A stretch of 50,005 nt of DNA from contig JAJPHH010000174.1 in the NCBI GenBank assembly GCA_021325385.1, forward strand, positions 1 to 50,005, written 5' to 3'. The notes beneath the pieces were generated by a model that was not told the DNA's origin, did no database searches, and was given only the letters and a program-made list of their open reading frames with translations. The stretch is from Alphaproteobacteria bacterium (GTDB taxonomy: Bacteria > Pseudomonadota > Alphaproteobacteria > Rhizobiales > Beijerinckiaceae). Below are positions 8,503 to 17,058 of this stretch, one piece after another (the stretch's first letter is position 1; every line of letters begins with the position of its first letter). The position numbers and the translations under genes were made by a program.

Positions 8503-9396
8503 ATGACCGCCAAGACCGCAATCGATCAAACCGGCGCGCCAGGCTGGCTGCAAGCTCTGCCCTTCGGCCTCGTCTTCCTGTTCTTCTTCGTCCTGCCGCT
8601 TGCTTTCGTCGTCATCGTCAGCTTCTGGGACTACAACGATTATGAAATGCTGCCGTCCTTCACGACGCGCAGCTATGTCGAGACGTTCGAAGGGTGCCTC
8701 GCCGAGCTTCCGAACCTTTGCACGATCCTGAAGACCTACGTCTCGACGGCGAAATTCTGCCTCATCGTTTGGCTGGCGACGCTGCTGGTCGGTTTCACGA
8801 TCGCTTACTTTCTCGCGTTTCATATCAAAACCGTGACGACGCAAATGGTGCTCTTCCTCGTCTGCACCATTCCGTTCTGGACCTCCAACGTCATCCGCAT
8901 GATATCGTGGATCCCGCTGCTCGGCCGCAACGGCCTCGTCAATCTCGCGCTGGAAAAAGCGCATATCGTCAACGCGCCGCTCGAATGGCTTCTCTATTCC
9001 CCCTTCTCGGTGACGCTCGCTTTCGTGCACCTGTTCACCTTCTTCATGGTCGTGCCGATCTTCAACTCGATGATGCGGATCGACCGCCGTCTCGTCGAGG
9101 CCGCCTATGACGCGGGCGCGTCCGGCTGGCAGACTTTGTGGAATCTCATTATCCCGCTGTGCAAGCCGGGCGTCGTCATCGGCTCGATCTTCGTCGTCAC
9201 GATCGTGATGGGCGATTTCGTCACTTTCGACGTCATGGGCGGCGAGCAGATCGCCTCCGCCGGCAAGGTCGTCGAGACGCGCCTCAACGCGCTGCAATTC
9301 CCGCCGGCCGCGGCCAACGCCGTGATCCTGCTCGGCGTCACGCTGCTGATCATCGTCGGCCTCAATCGCATTGTCGACGTGCGCAAGGAGCTTTGA
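8503..9396 (+). CDS. ABC transporter permease (PotB-like)
   Basis: 297-residue inner-membrane subunit with about six hydrophobic helices, from LPFGLVFLFFFVLPLAF at the N-terminus to AVILLGVTLLIIVGL at the C-terminus. The EAA loop is RLVEAAYDAGASGWQTLWN. I chose the ATG at 8503. A longer frame from the TTG at 8410 would place the hairpin repeat and a Pro/Arg-rich stretch at the N-terminus, which is unlikely. Its stop is 2 bp before the next permease start, so the two permeases are translationally coupled. Confidence 0.92.
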   Translation: MTAKTAIDQTGAPGWLQALPFGLVFLFFFVLPLAFVVIVSFWDYNDYEMLPSFTTRSYVETFEGCLAELPNLCTILKTYVSTAKFCLIVWLATLLVGFTIAYFLAFHIKTVTTQMVLFLVCTIPFWTSNVIRMISWIPLLGRNGLVNLALEKAHIVNAPLEWLLYSPFSVTLAFVHLFTFFMVVPIFNSMMRIDRRLVEAAYDAGASGWQTLWNLIIPLCKPGVVIGSIFVVTIVMGDFVTFDVMGGEQIASAGKVVETRLNALQFPPAAANAVILLGVTLLIIVGLNRIVDVRKEL

Positions 9397-9398
9397 GG

Positions 9399-10283
9399 AT
9401 GGGCGAGGGCCGCTCTCCGGCGTTCTATTGGCTCGCCGCGTTCTTTGCGGTCTTCGTGCTGTTTCTCTACGGGCCGATGATCGTCATTTTCATCCTGTCC
9501 TTCCAAGGCCCGACCGGCGGCCTGACCTTTCCCTTGAACGGCGTTTCGCTGCACTGGTTCGAGCGCCTGCTGCGCGGCGGCGGCCTCATCGACATCAGCG
9601 ACGCGTTCAAGCGCTCGCTCGAACTCGGCGTCGTGGTGATGATTCTCACCGTTCTTCTGTCGCTCAGCGCCGGGCTGGCCTTTCGCAAGCGCTTCGTCGG
9701 CTCCAATCTTCTCTTCTATGTCGCAGTGGCGAGCCTGATCGTGCCCTCGATCGTCACCTCGCTGGGCATCGCGCTCGAGTTTCGACTGCTCGACGATTTC
9801 CTCAAGGCGCATGGTCCGGCCTGGATCTCCGACGATTTGAAGACGACCATGGACACGTTCACCTCCGGGCTCGGCGCGCATCTGACCTGGACGCTGCCGT
9901 TCGGCTTGCTGGTGATGTTCGCGATCTTCAACCGCTTCGACCATCGCTACGAGGAGGCGGCGCGCGACCTCGGCGCCACCCCTTGGCAGACGCTTCGCCA
10001 CGTCGTCCTGCCGATCATCCTGCCGTCGGTGATCGGCGTCGGCCTCTTCGGGTTCACCCTGTCCTGGGACGAGATCGCGCGTTCGAGCCAGGCGATGGGC
10101 GAGCACAATACCCTGCCAATGGAGCTGCAGGCGCTGACCACGACAGTGACCACGCCCGAGATTTACGCCCTGGGCACGGCGACGACCGGCGTCTCCTTCG
10201 CCGTGATCGCGGTCGCGCTGCTGGCGATCGCGTTCGTCCGCGCCCGCCAAGCGCGGCACGGCTCCGACGCTGGCCACGCCTGA
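9399..10283 (+). CDS. ABC transporter permease (PotC-like)
   Basis: 294-residue inner-membrane subunit that pairs with the preceding permease. It has an N-terminal helix (WLAAFFAVFVLFLYGPMIV), a periplasmic loop, and five further hydrophobic segments. The EAA motif is YEEAARDLGATPWQTLRH. The ATG at 9399 sits 2 bp after the previous stop with an overlapping GAGGA ribosome site; the open frame extends upstream to 9138 but only inside the previous gene. The racemase gene follows after 11 bp. Confidence 0.92.
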   Translation: MGEGRSPAFYWLAAFFAVFVLFLYGPMIVIFILSFQGPTGGLTFPLNGVSLHWFERLLRGGGLIDISDAFKRSLELGVVVMILTVLLSLSAGLAFRKRFVGSNLLFYVAVASLIVPSIVTSLGIALEFRLLDDFLKAHGPAWISDDLKTTMDTFTSGLGAHLTWTLPFGLLVMFAIFNRFDHRYEEAARDLGATPWQTLRHVVLPIILPSVIGVGLFGFTLSWDEIARSSQAMGEHNTLPMELQALTTTVTTPEIYALGTATTGVSFAVIAVALLAIAFVRARQARHGSDAGHA

Positions 10284-10294
10284 CGCCGCCGAGC

Positions 10295-11041
10295 ATGAAA
10301 ATCTGCATCGTCAATCCCAACACCAGCGCGAGCATGACGAAGCGCCTCGCCGCGGCCGCCCGCGCCGCCGCGGCGCCGGGCGTCGAGATTCTCGCCGCCA
10401 ATCCGGCGAGCGGACCGGTGTCGATCGAGGGCTATTTCGACGAAGCTTTCGCCACGCCCGGGATGATCGAGGAGGTCGTCAAAGGCGAAGCCGCGGGCGC
10501 GGCGGCTTCGATCATCGCCTGTTTCGACGACACCGGGCTCGAGGCGGCGCGCTGCCGGGCGACAGGTCCGGTGATCGGCGTCGGCGAAGCGGCGTTTCAT
10601 CTCGCTTCGCTGGTCGCGCATCGCTTCTCGGTGGTGACGACGCTGTCGCGCTCGATCGCGCCGATCGAGACCAACTTGATGAAATACGGGCTCGACCGGC
10701 GCTGCGCGCGGGTTCGCGCCTGCGAGGTTCCGGTGCTCGCGCTGGAGGACGAGGCGTCCGGCGCGCGCGGAAAACTGTCGGATGAAATTCGCCGCGCCAA
10801 GCGCGAGGACGGCGCCGAGGCGATCGTGCTCGGCTGCGCCGGCATGACGGACCTCGCTTCGTCGCTCGCCGGCGAGCACGACATGCCGGTGATCGACGGC
10901 GTCGTCGCTTCGGTGAAGCTCGCCGAGTCCCTCGTCGCGCTAGGCCTTCGTACGTCCAAGCTCGGCGCCTACGCCGCGCCGCTGGCGAAGCCCTATGCCG
11001 GCGTTTTCGCGCATATCGGCTCGCCCGCCTTTTTGCGCTGA
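10295..11041 (+). CDS. Aspartate/glutamate/hydantoin racemase family protein (HyuE-like)
   Basis: 248-residue cytoplasmic cofactor-independent racemase with two pseudo-symmetric halves. The two catalytic cysteines are visible as C76 in IIACFDDTG and C181 in VLGCAGMTDL. As I recall, these are the same positions reported for a rhizobial hydantoin racemase. The N-terminal KICIVNPNTSASMT is typical of the hydantoin branch. It would interconvert L and D forms of a 5-substituted hydantoin or related amide. No hydantoinase or carbamoylase is present in the window, so substrate assignment stays open. It is the last gene of the Pot-like operon. Confidence 0.88.
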   Translation: MKICIVNPNTSASMTKRLAAAARAAAAPGVEILAANPASGPVSIEGYFDEAFATPGMIEEVVKGEAAGAAASIIACFDDTGLEAARCRATGPVIGVGEAAFHLASLVAHRFSVVTTLSRSIAPIETNLMKYGLDRRCARVRACEVPVLALEDEASGARGKLSDEIRRAKREDGAEAIVLGCAGMTDLASSLAGEHDMPVIDGVVASVKLAESLVALGLRTSKLGAYAAPLAKPYAGVFAHIGSPAFLR

Positions 11042-11080
11042 CAGTACGCCCGGCGGCAAGCGCGCTCGACCGTCGTCGGC

Positions 11081-12226
11081 TTATTTCGCTTTGCGCGCCT
11101 TGGAGCTCGGCGAAGCGGAAGCCTCGCCGTCCGGCGGCGTCGGCGCGACCGATTTGCGCTCGATCAGCGGGCACTCGATCTTGATTTGCGGCGGGCGCGG
11201 CGGCGCCCGCCGCGCATGATCGATCAAATAGGCCGCGGCCTCGGCGCCCATTTCGAAATGCGGCAAGAGAACCGTCGTCAGCGGCGGATGAGTGAATTGC
11301 GCGATCTCGCGATCGTCGTAGCCGATCACCGCGACGTCTTCGGGCACGCGGCGCCCGATCTCCTTGAGCGCCTCGATGCAGCCGACCGCCATCAGGTCGT
11401 TGGCGCAGAAAATCGCCGTCGGCGGATCGGCGAGCCGCATGAGCGCCAGCGTCTGATCGTAGCCAGCAGAAGGCTCCCAGTTGCCCGGGCGGACGAGGTC
11501 GGGATCAAACGGCAAGTCGGCGGCCGCCAACGCGCGGCGATAGCCCTTCAATCGATCGCGGCAGGCGTCCATCAACGCCTCGCCGTTGATGTAGCCGATG
11601 CGGCGATGACCCGCCCGAATAAGACGGGCGGTCGCAGTCTGGCCGCCGGCCACTTCGCTCGGCGTGACGGATGGCAGCGAGCCGTCGGCGACGTAGCAGT
11701 TGAGCAGGATTGTCGGCAGGCGATAGAGCGCCGGCGGCGGCGTGATCCGCCGCGTATGGATCGTCCCATAGATGAGGCCGAGCAGCGGCTGCGCCGCGAT
11801 CTGGGCGAGCACGGCCTGCTCCATCTCGGCGTCGCCCCGGGTCACCGCGGCGCTGATCGTCAGGCCATGCTCCCACGCCTTGTCGCGCGCGCCGTCCATC
11901 GCGATCGCGGCCCAAGGATCGGTCGATATTTCGTTGACGACGAAGCCGATCGCCGTCGCGCCGGCTTGCGCCGGCGCGCTGCGCTTCGCCAAACGATAGC
12001 CGAGGCGCCGCGCCGCTTCGAAGACCCGTTCGCGGGTCTCGCTCGAGAGCCTCGCGCCTTGCGCGTCGTTGAGGACGAGCGAGACCGTGGTCTGCGAGAC
12101 GCCGGCTTCGGCCGCGACTTCGGTCATGGTCGGCCGGCGCGGACGGGACGTCGCTTCGGACCGCGACGGCGCTTCGGCGCCCGCCGGCCGGCTTAAATCC
12201 GCGATGGCGTTGGGTGGTTGGGACAT
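11081..12226 (-). CDS. LacI-family transcriptional regulator
   Basis: 381-residue DNA-binding repressor. The LacI-type helix-turn-helix reads TMTEVAAEAGVSQTTVSLVL (33-52), with a hinge helix around RVFEAARRLGYRLAKR. A periplasmic-binding-protein-like sugar domain follows (GFVVNEIS to GYDDREIAQFTHPPLTTV). The first 32 residues are a low-complexity extension and the true start may be the Met at 12127. It is divergent from the furanose importer (12442-17058) and most likely represses it until the sugar is present. A TATGCGCATA palindrome lies in the shared intergenic region. Confidence 0.93.
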   Translation of the reverse strand: MSQPPNAIADLSRPAGAEAPSRSEATSRPRRPTMTEVAAEAGVSQTTVSLVLNDAQGARLSSETRERVFEAARRLGYRLAKRSAPAQAGATAIGFVVNEISTDPWAAIAMDGARDKAWEHGLTISAAVTRGDAEMEQAVLAQIAAQPLLGLIYGTIHTRRITPPPALYRLPTILLNCYVADGSLPSVTPSEVAGGQTATARLIRAGHRRIGYINGEALMDACRDRLKGYRRALAAADLPFDPDLVRPGNWEPSAGYDQTLALMRLADPPTAIFCANDLMAVGCIEALKEIGRRVPEDVAVIGYDDREIAQFTHPPLTTVLLPHFEMGAEAAAYLIDHARRAPPRPPQIKIECPLIERKSVAPTPPDGEASASPSSKARKAK

Positions 12227-12255
12227 CGCCCCTCTCGTCGCTCCACTCGACCCAT

Positions 12256-12265
12256 TATGCGCATA
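12256..12265. promoter_or_regulatory. Candidate LacI operator TATGCGCATA
   Basis: Perfect 10-bp palindrome with a central CG, as expected for LacI-family operators. It lies 30 bp upstream of the lacI-type gene in the 215-bp divergent region and can be extended with one mismatch pair to ATTATGCGCATATT. Binding by the neighbouring LacI protein is inference. Confidence 0.55.
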
Positions 12266-12334
12266 TTATCATACATAAGCCATTGAAATAAATCGCGGCG
12301 TGCGCAGACATTTAGTCCAAACGCATCTTTATTG

Positions 12335-12363
12335 TTGACACTTATTAGCAGCGATGGAACATT
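12335..12363 (+). promoter_or_regulatory. Candidate sigma-70 type promoter of the furanose importer
   Basis: A perfect TTGACA -35 box (12335-12340) is followed after 17 bp by AACATT (12358-12363) as a weak -10 box. It is placed about 80 bp before the binding-protein gene. Confidence 0.45.
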
Positions 12364-12441
12364 TGCGGCAAGCGGCCGCGAAGAAAGCGCCGTCTGAGGC
12401 GGCGACAAGACCGCGTCAGTCTTCTTGAAGGGAGGATCACG

Positions 12442-13416
12442 ATGATCATCACGCGTCGCAGATTGCTCGTCACGTCGGCCGCCGGGGCCGCCGGTTTCGC
12501 GCTCGCGCCGGCTTGGGCCGCGCCGCCGCTCAAGGAGAAGGCGACGTACAAGGTCGGCTTCGCCCAGACCGAAAGCAACAATCCCTGGCGCCTGGCCGAA
12601 ACCGCCAGCATGCAGGCCGAAGCCAAGAAGCTTGGCTATCAGCTCGTCTATACCGACGCGGCCGGGTCGGCCGCCAAGCAGGCCTCCGACGTCAATAGTA
12701 TGATCGCGCAAGGGGTCGACGCGATTTTCCTGCCGCCGCGCGAGGACAAGCCGCTCGTGCCGGTGATCAAGGCCGCGGCCAAGGCCGGCATCCCGGTTTT
12801 CCTGATCGATCGCGACGTCGATCATTCCATGGCCAAGCCGGGCGAGGATTACGTCACCTTCATCGGCTCGAACTTCGTCGAAGAGGGCCAGCGCGTCGCC
12901 GCCTGGCTCGCCAAGGCCGTCGACGGCAAGGCCAAGATCATCGAGCTCGAAGGCACGACCGGCTCCTCGCCCGCCAATGACCGCAAGAAAGGCTTCGACG
13001 AGGCGATCAAGCAATGGCCTGGCATGACCATCCTCGCCAGCCAGAGCGGCGATTTCGCCCGCGACAAGGGCCGGCAGGTGGCCGAGACTTTGCTGCAGGC
13101 GCATCCCGACGCGACCGCGATCTACGCCCACAACGACGAGATGGCGCTCGGCGCGATCGCCGCGCTGGAAGCCGCCGGCAAGAAGCCGGGCAAGGACGTC
13201 ATGGTGGTCTCGATCGACGGCGAGAAGGACGCGGTCCAGGCGATCATCGACGGCAAGCTCGGCTGCACCTGCGAATGCAACCCGCGCTTCGGGCCCAAGG
13301 CTTTCTCGACGATGAAGGATTATGCGGCGGGCAAGAGCATTCCGCCCTATATCAAGAACGACGACAATTTCTACGATTCGACCAACGCCAAGGAGGTCTT
13401 GGCGAGCGCGTTCTGA
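12442..13416 (+). CDS. Furanose-type sugar ABC transporter substrate-binding protein (YtfQ-like), Tat signal
   Basis: 324-residue periplasmic binding protein of the RbsB/YtfQ class. The N-terminus has a twin-arginine signal (TRRRLLVTSAAGAAG) ending near AWAAPP. The mature sequence starts YKVGFAQTESNNPWR, and the segments DRKKGFDEAI, SQSGDFARDKGR and YAHNDEMALGAI closely follow E. coli YtfQ, which binds galactofuranose. Together with the arabinofuranosidase in the same window this suggests L-arabinofuranose or galactofuranose as ligand (inference). It has a strong GGGAGGA ribosome site. A terminator-like hairpin follows, so this subunit is probably made in excess over the ATPase and permease. 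Confidence 0.93.
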   Translation: MIITRRRLLVTSAAGAAGFALAPAWAAPPLKEKATYKVGFAQTESNNPWRLAETASMQAEAKKLGYQLVYTDAAGSAAKQASDVNSMIAQGVDAIFLPPREDKPLVPVIKAAAKAGIPVFLIDRDVDHSMAKPGEDYVTFIGSNFVEEGQRVAAWLAKAVDGKAKIIELEGTTGSSPANDRKKGFDEAIKQWPGMTILASQSGDFARDKGRQVAETLLQAHPDATAIYAHNDEMALGAIAALEAAGKKPGKDVMVVSIDGEKDAVQAIIDGKLGCTCECNPRFGPKAFSTMKDYAAGKSIPPYIKNDDNFYDSTNAKEVLASAF

Positions 13417-13438
13417 TTGTGATTTGATGAGCAAGGCC

Positions 13439-13468
13439 CTCCCTCGCCCGGTTGGGCGAGGGAGTTTT
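13439..13468 (+). terminator. Hairpin with T-tract between binding protein and ATPase genes (likely attenuator)
   Basis: CTCCCTCGCCC (13439-13449), loop GGTT, exact complement GGGCGAGGGAG (13454-13464), then TTTT. It lies 22 bp after the binding-protein stop and 26 bp before the ATPase start. It probably terminates part of transcription and protects the 3' end of the binding-protein mRNA. Confidence 0.75.
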
Positions 13469-13493
13469 GTTTCGAATCAAGGGCGCTCATTTC

Positions 13494-15059
13494 ATGTCGG
13501 CGACGGACGCCGCCTCCTCCGATCCAATCCTGTCGATGGAGGGTATCGAAAAGGCTTTCGGCGGCGCAAAGGCGCTGGACGGCGCCCGGATCGAAGTCGC
13601 CCGCGGCGAAGCCATGGCGCTGGTCGGCCAGAACGGCGCCGGCAAGTCGACGCTGATCAAAGTCCTGACCGGCGTCCACGCAAAGGACGCCGGAACGATC
13701 GGCTTCGCCGGCCGGAACGTCGAATTCGCCTCGCCGCAACAGGCGCAGCGCGGCGGAATCAGCACGATCTATCAGGAGATCAATCTCGTACCTTATCGCT
13801 CGGCGGCTGAGAATATCTGCCTTGGCAAGGAGCCGCGCCGCTTCGGCCTGATCGATTGGCGGCGCATGAACGCCGAGGCCGAGGACATCCTGCGCCGCTT
13901 CTCGGTCGAGATCGACGTGCGACGGCCGTTGATGAGCTTCTCGACCGCGATCCAGCAGATGGTGGCGATCGCCCGCGCCGTGTCCTTTTCGGCCCGCCTC
14001 GTCATCATGGACGAGCCGACCTCGTCGCTCGACGAACGCGAATGCGAGGTTCTGTTCGACGTGATCCGCCGGCTTAAGCGCGACGGCGTGTCGGTGATCT
14101 TCGTCAGCCACAAGCTCGACGAGCTCTATCAGGTCTGCGAGAGGGTCACGGTGATGCGCGACGGCCGCACCGTGCTCGTCGACCGTCTCGCCAATCTCGA
14201 CAAGCTGCAGCTCGTCGCGGCCATGCTCGGCCGCGATCTCGCCGCGGTCCGCGCCAAGGGCGCGACCGCGTTCAGCCGCGGCGGCGCGAAAATCGGCGCG
14301 GAAATCCTGCGCGCCGAGAATCTCAAGATCGGCCGGCGCGTGAGAAATGCGCGGCTCGCCGTACGCTCCGGCGAGATCGTCGGTCTCGCCGGCCTGCTCG
14401 GCTCCGGCCGCAGCGAAGTGGCGCGGGCGATTTTCGGCGCCGATCCGCCGGACGCCGGCAAGATCGAGATCGCCGGAAAAGAGACGCCGATCGCCGCGCC
14501 CGTCGACGCGATCAAACGGGGCATTGGCTATTGCTCGGAGGACCGGAAGCAGGACGGCATTGTTCCGAATATGTCGGTCGGCGAGAACCTGACTTTGGCG
14601 CTGCTGCCGCGCCTCGCCCGCGCCGGAATTGTCGACGAGGCCAAGCAGCGCGAGATCGTCGCGAAGTTCATGGTTCGGCTCGGCGTCAAGGCGGCCAGCG
14701 CCGAGCAGAAGATCCGCGAACTCTCCGGCGGCAATCAGCAGAAGGTCCTGCTGGCGCGCTGGCTCTGCACGAATCCCAAATTGCTGATTCTCGACGAGCC
14801 GACGCGCGGCATCGATGTCGGCGCCAAGGGCGAGATCCAATCCTTGATCGACGAACTGGCCGCCGAAGGGCTTGGCGTGCTGATGATCTCCTCCGAACTC
14901 GAAGAGGTCGTCGAAGGCGCCGATCGCGTCTTCGTGCTGCGCGAAGGCGAGACCGCGGCTGAGTTTCACGGCGAAGCGATCAGCGAGGCGGCGATCATGG
15001 CCGTGATGGCTCACGGCGACGAGAAGGGCGGCGTCATCGCCGAGAAGAGCCTTGACTAG
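13494..15059 (+). CDS. Sugar ABC transporter ATP-binding protein, two nucleotide-binding domains (YtfR/RbsA-like)
   Basis: 521-residue ATPase with two fused ABC domains. In the first, Walker A is GQNGAGKST (45-53) and Walker B is LVIMDEPTSSLD. In the second, Walker A is the RbsA-typical GLLGSGRSE (around 300), the signature is LSGGNQQKV (around 410-418) and Walker B is LLILDEPTRGIDVG. A degenerate second Walker A is normal for this family. I started at the ATG at 13494; the longer frame from 13452 begins inside the hairpin. The gene overlaps the permease start by 8 bp, implying translational coupling. Confidence 0.95.
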   Translation: MSATDAASSDPILSMEGIEKAFGGAKALDGARIEVARGEAMALVGQNGAGKSTLIKVLTGVHAKDAGTIGFAGRNVEFASPQQAQRGGISTIYQEINLVPYRSAAENICLGKEPRRFGLIDWRRMNAEAEDILRRFSVEIDVRRPLMSFSTAIQQMVAIARAVSFSARLVIMDEPTSSLDERECEVLFDVIRRLKRDGVSVIFVSHKLDELYQVCERVTVMRDGRTVLVDRLANLDKLQLVAAMLGRDLAAVRAKGATAFSRGGAKIGAEILRAENLKIGRRVRNARLAVRSGEIVGLAGLLGSGRSEVARAIFGADPPDAGKIEIAGKETPIAAPVDAIKRGIGYCSEDRKQDGIVPNMSVGENLTLALLPRLARAGIVDEAKQREIVAKFMVRLGVKAASAEQKIRELSGGNQQKVLLARWLCTNPKLLILDEPTRGIDVGAKGEIQSLIDELAAEGLGVLMISSELEEVVEGADRVFVLREGETAAEFHGEAISEAAIMAVMAHGDEKGGVIAEKSLD

Positions 15060-17058
15060 CGTCTCGCTCTCGCCTTCGACCAGCCCGCGCGTCGATTTCG
15101 CCGTCCTGGCGCGGCGTTACGGCGCGGCCGGCGGGTTGCTGCTTCTGCTCCTTTTCAACCTCGTCTTCACGCCGCATTTCGTCTCGTGGCAGACGCTGAA
15201 CGTCAACCTGACGCAGGTCGCGACCATTGTCATCGTCGCGGTCGGCATGACCCTGGTGATCGCCACCGGCGGCATCGATCTCTCGGTCGGTTCGCTGATG
15301 GCGATTTCCGGCGCGCTCGCGCCGATCATTTTTCTGAGCGCCTTCGGCGTCGCCCATCCAGCTTTGGGCGTGGCGCTCGCTTTCGTCGCGCCGGTCCTGG
15401 TCGCCGGCCTGTTCGGCCTGTTCAACGGCTGGTTCATCACGCGGTTTCGCGTGCAGCCGATCGTCGGCACGCTGGTTTTGTTCATCGCCGGCCGCGGCAT
15501 CGCCCAGGTGATGACCAACGGCAATCTGCAAGTCTTCAAGAACCCGACCTTCCAGTTCATCGGCCTCGGCCGCATTTTCGGCGCGCCGTTCCAGGTGCTG
15601 CTGATGCTGGTCTTTGTCGCCGCCGCCGCTTGGATGCTGCGCCGTACCCTGTTCGGCCGGCAGATCCTCGCCGTCGGCGGCAACGAGGCCGCGGCGCGGC
15701 TCAGCGGCATGCCGGTCGACCGGATCAAGCGCCGCGTCTATGCGATCAGCGGGCTCTGCGCCGGAATCGCCGGCCTCGTCGTCGTCGCGATCAATTCGGC
15801 GAGCGACGCCAATCTCGTCGGAATCGGCATGGAGCTCGACGCGATCGCCGCGGTCGCGGTCGGCGGAACGCTGCTCACCGGCGGTCAAGCCAATGTCGTC
15901 GGCACGTTGATCGGCGCGCTGATCATCCAGTTGCTGCGCTATACGCTGCTCGCCAACGGCGTGCCCGACGCGGCGGCGCTCGTCGTCAAAGGCGCGATCA
16001 TCGCCGGCGCAGTGTTCCTGCAGCGGCGCGGCCAGGACGCGCCCACGGCGCCGACGATCGTCGTCGAGCCGCCGGCGCGCAACCGCTTGACCGGCTTCGT
16101 CAGCGCGAACCGCGCCTTGGTCGCGCTCGCGGCGCTGATTCTGTTCGGCGCGCTGCGCTACGATCATTTCCTCGGCCTCTATAATATTTTCACAGCGCTG
16201 AGGTACAATTCGATGTTCGCCCTGACCGGGCTCGGCATGTGCTTCGTGATCATGACCGGCGGCATCGATCTGTCGGTCGGCGCGGTCGCGGCGCTGGCGA
16301 GCGTCGTCTCGGCCCTGCTCTCGCCCTATGGCTTGATCGCAGGCCTCGCCGGCGGGCTCGGCGCCGGCGTCGCCATCGGCGCGATCAACGGCGCGTTGGT
16401 GACCCGGCTGAAAATCCTGCCGTTCATCGCGACACTGTCGGGCATGCTGATGGCGAGCGGGAGCGCGCTGCTGGCGGCGCACAATCAGACTGTCGGCGTC
16501 TCGTACGACACGGCTTTCACAGCGGTCGGCCAGGGCGACTTTCTCGGCTTTCCGATCCCGGCCTGGATCGCCGGCCTGGCCTATGTCGCCGGCTCGGTTC
16601 TGCTCAATTATGCGCCGTTCGGACGCTACGCCTTGGCGGTCGGCGGCGAGCCTGACGCGGCGCGGCTGATGGGATTGCCGGTCGACAGCGTCGTATTCTT
16701 GACGTACGTGCAGTCGGGGCTTTTGGCGGGACTCGCCGGCGTGATTCTCGCCGCCCAATTCGGCGCCGGCCAACCGACGGAAGGCGTCGGCTGGGAGCTG
16801 TTCTCGATCGCCGCCGTCGTCGTCGGCGGCACGCTGCTCTCCGGCGGCCGCGGCTCGGTCGGCGCGACGCTCGCCGGCGTGCTGCTGCTCGGGCTGATCT
16901 TCAACATTTTGAATTTCGAGAACGGCATGGGCTGGATCAGCCTTAGCGCCTATTGGCAATCGGTGATCCGCGGCGTGTTCCTGTTCGTCGTCGTCATCGC
17001 TGGCGCGGGCGGCGGGCGCAAGGCGAGGCGGGTGACGGAGGCGGGGGCGGCGGGGTAG
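15052..17058 (+). CDS. Fused double permease of a furanose ABC transporter (YtfT-YjfF like)
   Basis: 668 residues, about twice the usual 320-340 of RbsC/AraH-type permeases, in one uninterrupted frame. The two halves are recognisable repeats offset by 330 residues: GMTLVIATGGIDLSVGSL at 65 and GMCFVIMTGGIDLSVGAV at 395. VGGNEAAARLSGMPVDRIK recurs as VGGEPDAARLMGLPVDSVV, and AVGGTLLTGG recurs as VVGGTLLSGG. A Pro/Ala/Arg-rich linker lies around 323-353. In E. coli the galactofuranose system has two separate permeases, YtfT and YjfF; here one chain would form the whole membrane channel. It starts with TTG, overlapping the ATPase stop. Confidence 0.93.
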   Translation: MTSVSLSPSTSPRVDFAVLARRYGAAGGLLLLLLFNLVFTPHFVSWQTLNVNLTQVATIVIVAVGMTLVIATGGIDLSVGSLMAISGALAPIIFLSAFGVAHPALGVALAFVAPVLVAGLFGLFNGWFITRFRVQPIVGTLVLFIAGRGIAQVMTNGNLQVFKNPTFQFIGLGRIFGAPFQVLLMLVFVAAAAWMLRRTLFGRQILAVGGNEAAARLSGMPVDRIKRRVYAISGLCAGIAGLVVVAINSASDANLVGIGMELDAIAAVAVGGTLLTGGQANVVGTLIGALIIQLLRYTLLANGVPDAAALVVKGAIIAGAVFLQRRGQDAPTAPTIVVEPPARNRLTGFVSANRALVALAALILFGALRYDHFLGLYNIFTALRYNSMFALTGLGMCFVIMTGGIDLSVGAVAALASVVSALLSPYGLIAGLAGGLGAGVAIGAINGALVTRLKILPFIATLSGMLMASGSALLAAHNQTVGVSYDTAFTAVGQGDFLGFPIPAWIAGLAYVAGSVLLNYAPFGRYALAVGGEPDAARLMGLPVDSVVFLTYVQSGLLAGLAGVILAAQFGAGQPTEGVGWELFSIAAVVVGGTLLSGGRGSVGATLAGVLLLGLIFNILNFENGMGWISLSAYWQSVIRGVFLFVVVIAGAGGGRKARRVTEAGAAG

